DNA from: Actinomycetota bacterium
GTDB lineage: Bacteria; Actinomycetota; Thermoleophilia; Miltoncostaeales; Miltoncostaeaceae
Assembly (NCBI GenBank): GCA_947475125.1
Contig: CANJMX010000015.1
Span: 1-17,597 of the forward strand
Length of the DNA stretch: 17,597 nucleotides
Direction of reading: 5' to 3'
The notes under the pieces are model-generated. The model made no database searches and was not told the origin of the DNA. It worked only from the letters and a program-made list of their open reading frames with translations. Shown piece by piece: positions 14,630-17,597 of this stretch; position 1 is the stretch's first letter, and each line of letters opens with the position of its first letter. Position numbers and translations under genes: made by a program.

Positions 14630-14665
14630 CATCTACCCCGGTTGCCACGGCGACCGGGGTAGATG
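14630..14665 (+). terminator. Terminator hairpin of sucCD
   Basis: CATCTACCCCGGT (14630-14642) and ACCGGGGTAGATG (14653-14665) form a perfect 13-bp stem with a 10-nt loop. No T-run. Its 3' arm lies only 6 nt from the -10 box of the next gene. Confidence 0.8.
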
Positions 14666-14671
14666 CGGGTC

Positions 14672-14677
14672 TACACT
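14672..14677 (+). promoter_or_regulatory. -10 box of the aminotransferase gene, leaderless
   Basis: TACACT, then 7 nt (CGCCCGC), then GTG 14685. It overlaps a short inverted repeat GTAGA-TGCGGG-TCTAC (14659-14674). Confidence 0.52.
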
Positions 14678-14684
14678 CGCCCGC

Positions 14685-15767
14685 GTGCCTGACGTCATCT
14701 CCTTCGCCCGCGGTGCACCCGCACCCGAGGCCCTCGACGGCGACCTGATCGCCCGCTGCGCCGCCGAGGCGCTTGCCGACGACCCCACCGTGATCCTGTC
14801 CTACGGGACCGGTGGCGGATACCCGCCGCTTCGCGAGTGGCTCGGCCGGCACCACGGCACCACTGCCGACCATGTGCTCGTCACCAACGGGTCGCTCGAG
14901 GGCTACGTCTTTCTTCTCGAGACGTTCCTCTCCCCCGGTGACCTGATCGCCCTTGAGGCGCCGACGTACGACCGCGCCATGCTCCAGGCACAACTCCACG
15001 GAATGGAGATTCTCTCCATTCCCATGCAGTTGGACGGCTTGGATGTTGACGCCCTGGCCGCCGCCTGCGAGGCCGGCCGCGTGCCCAAACTCGTTTACAC
15101 CATCCCGAACTTCCACAACCCCGCGGGCACCACAATTTCGCTGGAGAAGCGCAAGGCCCTGATCGCGCTGGCCGAGCGGTACGACTTCTGGATCCTTGAG
15201 GACGACCCATACGGCCGCCTCAGGTTTGAGGGTGACGACATCCCGGGGATCTACGAGCTGGCCGGGCCTGATCGAGTGATGTTCTCGTCGTCGTTCTCCA
15301 AGACACTGGCCCCGGGCCTGCGCGTGGGTTACCTCATCGCGCCACCCCAACTCATCGGCTCGCTCGTGCAGCAGGCCAACCGCACCTACATCTCGCCGGC
15401 GCATCTTCCCGAGGCCGCCGTGTACCAGGTGTGCGCGCAGGGCCTGCTGCCCGCCAACATCGCACGGGTCACCGACCTGATGCACGTGCGTCGTAACGCC
15501 ATGGTGGAGGGGCTGGTGCACATGCCCGCAGGCACCATCTGCACCCCGCCCGAGGGCGGATTCTTCATGTGGCTCGAACTGCCCGAGGGCATGTCGGCCG
15601 ACGCCATGCTGCCGAGGGCCCAGGAGGCCGGGGTCATCTACGTGGCCGGGTCCGCCTGCTTTGTGTCGGGCGGCGAGAACACAATGCGGCTCGCATACTC
15701 CGGTGTCTCACCTGATGAGATCACCATCGGCATGGAGCGCCTTGGCGCCGTGCTGAACGCTGGCTGA
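14685..15767 (+). CDS. PLP-dependent class I/II aminotransferase (2-aminoadipate/LysN-like)
   Basis: 360-aa fold-type I aminotransferase. It starts with ISFARGAPAPEAL, has SYGTGGGYPPLREWL (about 39-53), TNGSLEGYVFLLETFLSPGD, the PLP-contacting NFHNPAGTT with N145, LEDDPYG with D173/D174, SSSFSKTLAPGLRVGY with K206 as the Schiff-base Lys, and TMRLAYSG carrying the likely carboxylate-binding Arg. These match the MocR/LysN/2-aminoadipate branch without the DNA-binding domain. The substrate cannot be fixed; aromatic, aliphatic or 2-aminoadipate donors are all possible. GTG 14685 is supported by the leaderless promoter. A hairpin follows the stop. It is a single-gene unit, separate from sucCD. Confidence 0.9.
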   Translation: MPDVISFARGAPAPEALDGDLIARCAAEALADDPTVILSYGTGGGYPPLREWLGRHHGTTADHVLVTNGSLEGYVFLLETFLSPGDLIALEAPTYDRAMLQAQLHGMEILSIPMQLDGLDVDALAAACEAGRVPKLVYTIPNFHNPAGTTISLEKRKALIALAERYDFWILEDDPYGRLRFEGDDIPGIYELAGPDRVMFSSSFSKTLAPGLRVGYLIAPPQLIGSLVQQANRTYISPAHLPEAAVYQVCAQGLLPANIARVTDLMHVRRNAMVEGLVHMPAGTICTPPEGGFFMWLELPEGMSADAMLPRAQEAGVIYVAGSACFVSGGENTMRLAYSGVSPDEITIGMERLGAVLNAG

Positions 15768-15769
15768 GT

Positions 15770-15806
15770 CGGGTTTTCCGCACAGCCGGTCGCAACGGAA
15801 ACCCCG
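15770..15806 (+). terminator. Hairpin after the aminotransferase gene
   Basis: CGGGTTTTCCG (15770-15780) and CGGAAACCCCG (15796-15806) pair at 10 of 11 positions around a 15-nt loop, starting 2 nt after the stop codon. Confidence 0.6.
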
Positions 15807-15834
15807 GGTGACAGGTCCGGGCCGGGGTCGCTGC

Positions 15835-15840
15835 TAGGTT
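15835..15840 (+). promoter_or_regulatory. -10 box upstream of the SpoIID-NlpC/P60 gene
   Basis: TAGGTT, then 7 nt (GACCCGC), then GTG at 15848. The spacing matches the leaderless genes here, but this GTG opens a 24-codon frame different from the main gene. Confidence 0.5.
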
Positions 15841-15847
15841 GACCCGC

Positions 15848-15922
15848 GTGCACGGTTCCCCTTGCCACGCTTCCGTCCGATTGATGGACGACGCCCTGTC
15901 GGCTGGCCGGGGGGCGTCCTGA
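15848..15922 (+). other. 24-codon leaderless upstream ORF or true, frame-broken gene start
   Basis: GTG 15848 lies exactly 7 nt after TAGGTT and reads MHGSPCHASVRLMDDALSAG... to TGA 15920. It is one base out of frame with the SpoIID-NlpC/P60 gene. A run of six G (15909-15914) lies just before the stop; one extra G would join it in frame to the signal peptide of that gene. It is either a short leader peptide, a frameshift, or a sequencing error. Confidence 0.45.
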
Positions 15923-17172
15923 GGTACTCGCATCGCATTGCCGCCGCCGGCCTGGTGCTGCTGGCCGCAGCATCCTCCCCGGCCCTGGCGGCGCTCACAC
16001 GCAACGACGTGCTGGCCAAGGCCAAGGCCGGCGACGACCCGAAGACCATCATCGCCGCGGCATTCCCCGGCGGGGCGCTTCAGCAGATCGCACCGAAGCC
16101 CATCAAGGTGCTCATCGCCGATCAGGCGCCCCGCGTGATCCTGTCGGGACAGACCCCCCTCGTACTACGCGATGGCGGCCTGCGGCGGGCTCCCAACATC
16201 ACGGTTCCTGCAGGGCACCGGATTCGCATCGTCCGGACCAAGCGGGCCTTCAGGGTGGACGACCTCGACAAGCCGGGTCGCGGCCGCATCATGGTGGGCC
16301 CCGTGCGGCTCGACTCGGGCGCAGCCGACACCGGGATCCTCATGGCCGAGCCCCTCGACCGCCGGTTTCGGGGCACCATGCGTGTGTATGCCTCTGACGG
16401 CCGGCGCATGATGGTGGTCAACGAGTTGTCCACCGAGAGCTACATCCGGGGCGTGCTGCCCGGCAACATGCCGCCCGAGTGGGGCGACGCCACGCCGAAT
16501 GCCCTCGTGGTGGGTGCCGTCGCGGCCAGATCGAGCGCACTCACCGCCCGGGCTGCCAGCACGAAGGCCGTGTTCAACGCCACCTCTGACGACCCGCTGT
16601 ACCTCGGGCTGGATGGGGAGCGGGGTCAGACCAACATGGCCATTGATGGCAGTCCGCGGTGGACCGTCGTTATGGCCAAGCAGCCGTTTGAGGCGTCGTT
16701 CCCGGTGGTGGGCGGTGACATCACCATCTTCACGCCCGACCCGGGCAAGCCAGACCAGGTGGCATCGGCACCGGCCACCACCGTGCGGGGCGCCAGGGCG
16801 GGCGCCACCGCAGCAGCGGTGGCGCTGGCCATGACCTTCCAGGGCACGCCATATGTGTGGGGCGGGGCCAAGCCGGGCGGCTTCGACTGCTCAGGGCTCC
16901 TCTACTACGCCTTCGGCCAGCAGGGAGTGAACCTGCCGCGCGTTGCCGAGGACCAGGCACGGGTGGGCACCTACGTGCCGCAGAGCCAGTTGCAGCCGGG
17001 GGACGCCGTGTTCTTCGCCGATTCGTCCGGTTACATCCACCACATGGGCCTCTACATCGGCGGTGGCAAGATGCTGCATGCGCCTCAAACGGGCGATGTG
17101 GTGAAGGTGGTTGACATCACCACCGGGTACTACGCGTCGCAGTACGCCGGGGCGCGCCGCTACTCCCCATAG
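15862..17172 (+). CDS. Secreted SpoIID-like / NlpC-P60 cell-wall protein
   Basis: 436-aa (from the nominal TTG) exported peptidoglycan-active protein. The signal peptide is RYSHRIAAAGLVLLAAASSPALA (about 21-43). About 170-285 is a SpoIID/LytB-like domain (GTMRVYASDGRRMMVVNELSTESYIRGVLP...ALVVGAVAARSSAL). The usual SEMP motif with the catalytic Glu reads GNMP, Asn at 202, so lytic transglycosylase activity is doubtful. About 315-436 is an NlpC/P60 peptidase with FDCSGL (C343), HHMGLYIG (H394) and MLHAPQTG (H406), an intact Cys-His-His triad likely cutting D-Glu-diaminopimelate-type peptide bonds. The start is uncertain: TTG 15862 has no Shine-Dalgarno sequence, and the promoter points to GTG 15848 in another frame. 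Confidence 0.85.
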   Translation: MPRFRPIDGRRPVGWPGGVLRYSHRIAAAGLVLLAAASSPALAALTRNDVLAKAKAGDDPKTIIAAAFPGGALQQIAPKPIKVLIADQAPRVILSGQTPLVLRDGGLRRAPNITVPAGHRIRIVRTKRAFRVDDLDKPGRGRIMVGPVRLDSGAADTGILMAEPLDRRFRGTMRVYASDGRRMMVVNELSTESYIRGVLPGNMPPEWGDATPNALVVGAVAARSSALTARAASTKAVFNATSDDPLYLGLDGERGQTNMAIDGSPRWTVVMAKQPFEASFPVVGGDITIFTPDPGKPDQVASAPATTVRGARAGATAAAVALAMTFQGTPYVWGGAKPGGFDCSGLLYYAFGQQGVNLPRVAEDQARVGTYVPQSQLQPGDAVFFADSSGYIHHMGLYIGGGKMLHAPQTGDVVKVVDITTGYYASQYAGARRYSP

Positions 17173-17260
17173 CGCACCACAGTCAGGAGACCCTGCAGAG
17201 AGGGGCCGATTGACCCGTAATGAGGGGCGTTTCCCCGGGTACCCCACGCCGTTGCTGCGC

Positions 17261-17266
17261 TAGCCT
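17261..17266 (+). promoter_or_regulatory. Candidate -10 box of sdhA
   Basis: TAGCCT gives a leader of about 40 nt that contains GGAGG (17298-17302), 10 nt before GTG 17313. No good -35. The spacer 17173-17260 has no strong terminator. Confidence 0.35.
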
Positions 17267-17312
17267 GCCCTGTTAGCGGGAACCCTCTCAACCAACCGGA
17301 GGTACGGGAACA

Positions 17313-17597
17313 GTGCGCACACACGACGTCGTCGTGGTCGGTGCCGGGCTTGCGGGAATGCGGGCGGCGATTGCCGCTCACGAGGCTGGCGTCGACGTCG
17401 CCCTCGTGACCAAACTGCATCCCGTCCGGAGTCACTCGGGCGCCGCACAGGGCGGAATCAATGCCGCCCTCGGCAACGAGACTGAGGACAGCACCGACAA
17501 CCACACATTCGACACCGTCAAGGGCGCCGACTACATCGGCGACCAGGACGCCATCGAGATCCTGTGCCAGCGCGCGCCGCTCGAGATCTACCAGCTC
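17313..17597 (+). CDS. sdhA: Succinate dehydrogenase/fumarate reductase flavoprotein subunit (3' end missing)
   Basis: First 95 residues of SdhA/FrdA, running off the right edge. The FAD-binding fold starts at once: HDVVVVGAGLAGMRAAIAA (GxGxxG dinucleotide loop), followed by VTKLHPVRSHSGAAQGGINAALGN. H41 in RSHS matches the His that binds FAD covalently (compare RSHTVSAQGG in E. coli SdhA). Next is FDTVKGADYIGDQDAIEILC, also typical. The enzyme oxidises succinate to fumarate and passes electrons to the quinone pool. Start GTG 17313 has GGAGG 10 nt upstream. L-aspartate oxidase shares the fold but differs around the His motif. Position after sucCD and the methylmalonyl-CoA genes fits a succinate-handling role. 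Confidence 0.9.
   Translation, partial: MRTHDVVVVGAGLAGMRAAIAAHEAGVDVALVTKLHPVRSHSGAAQGGINAALGNETEDSTDNHTFDTVKGADYIGDQDAIEILCQRAPLEIYQL

Noticed and set aside
17183..17198. AGTCAGGAGACCCTGC, close to the B12-box consensus of cobalamin riboswitches
   Set aside because: It has an extra C, lies about 10 nt after a stop codon with coding sequence where the rest of the riboswitch should be, and no other riboswitch elements are visible. I regard it as coincidence, though a covariance-model search would settle it.

Overview
This is a high-GC bacterial window. It most likely comes from an actinobacterium, possibly a deep-branching class such as Thermoleophilia. The evidence is the actinobacterial-style propionyl-CoA carboxylase operon with a small epsilon-like ORF, many GTG starts, and several promoters that place a TANNNT -10 box 6-7 nt before the start codon (leaderless mRNAs). 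The phylum is an inference; there is no rRNA here to test it.

Layout, left to right: (1) the 3' end of a FolE2/MptA-type GTP cyclohydrolase (+). (2) A secreted protein with seven 61-residue SBBP-like repeats, a fibronectin III-like domain and a basic tail (-). (3) The phospholipid pair pgsA-plsY (-), overlapping by GTGA. (4) A secreted Amidase_3-type cell-wall hydrolase (+), then a strong hairpin shared with a convergent small C2H2-like protein (-). (5) A tightly coupled + strand operon: methylmalonyl-CoA mutase large subunit, carboxyltransferase (pccB), epsilon-like small protein, biotin carboxylase/BCCP (pccA), and an unknown protein with a membrane-anchored C-terminus. (6) A convergent 95-aa unknown protein (-). 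(7) A 770-bp divergent intergenic region filled with about 137-bp tandem repeats bounded by perfect 27-bp inverted ends. (8) sucC-sucD (+). (9) A class I/II PLP aminotransferase (+). (10) A secreted SpoIID-like plus NlpC/P60 protein (+) with an unusual 5' end. (11) The 5' end of sdhA (+), cut by the window edge.

The metabolic genes form a logical chain: propionyl-CoA is carboxylated to methylmalonyl-CoA (PccAB), isomerised to succinyl-CoA (mutase), converted to succinate with NTP formation (SucCD) and oxidised to fumarate (SdhA). The methylmalonyl-CoA epimerase and the B12-binding mutase subunit that this chain needs are not in the window.

The most unusual features are the palindromic tandem-repeat array between two divergent promoters, the replacement of the catalytic Glu of the SpoIID motif by Asn, and an apparent frame break in the 5' end of that same gene.
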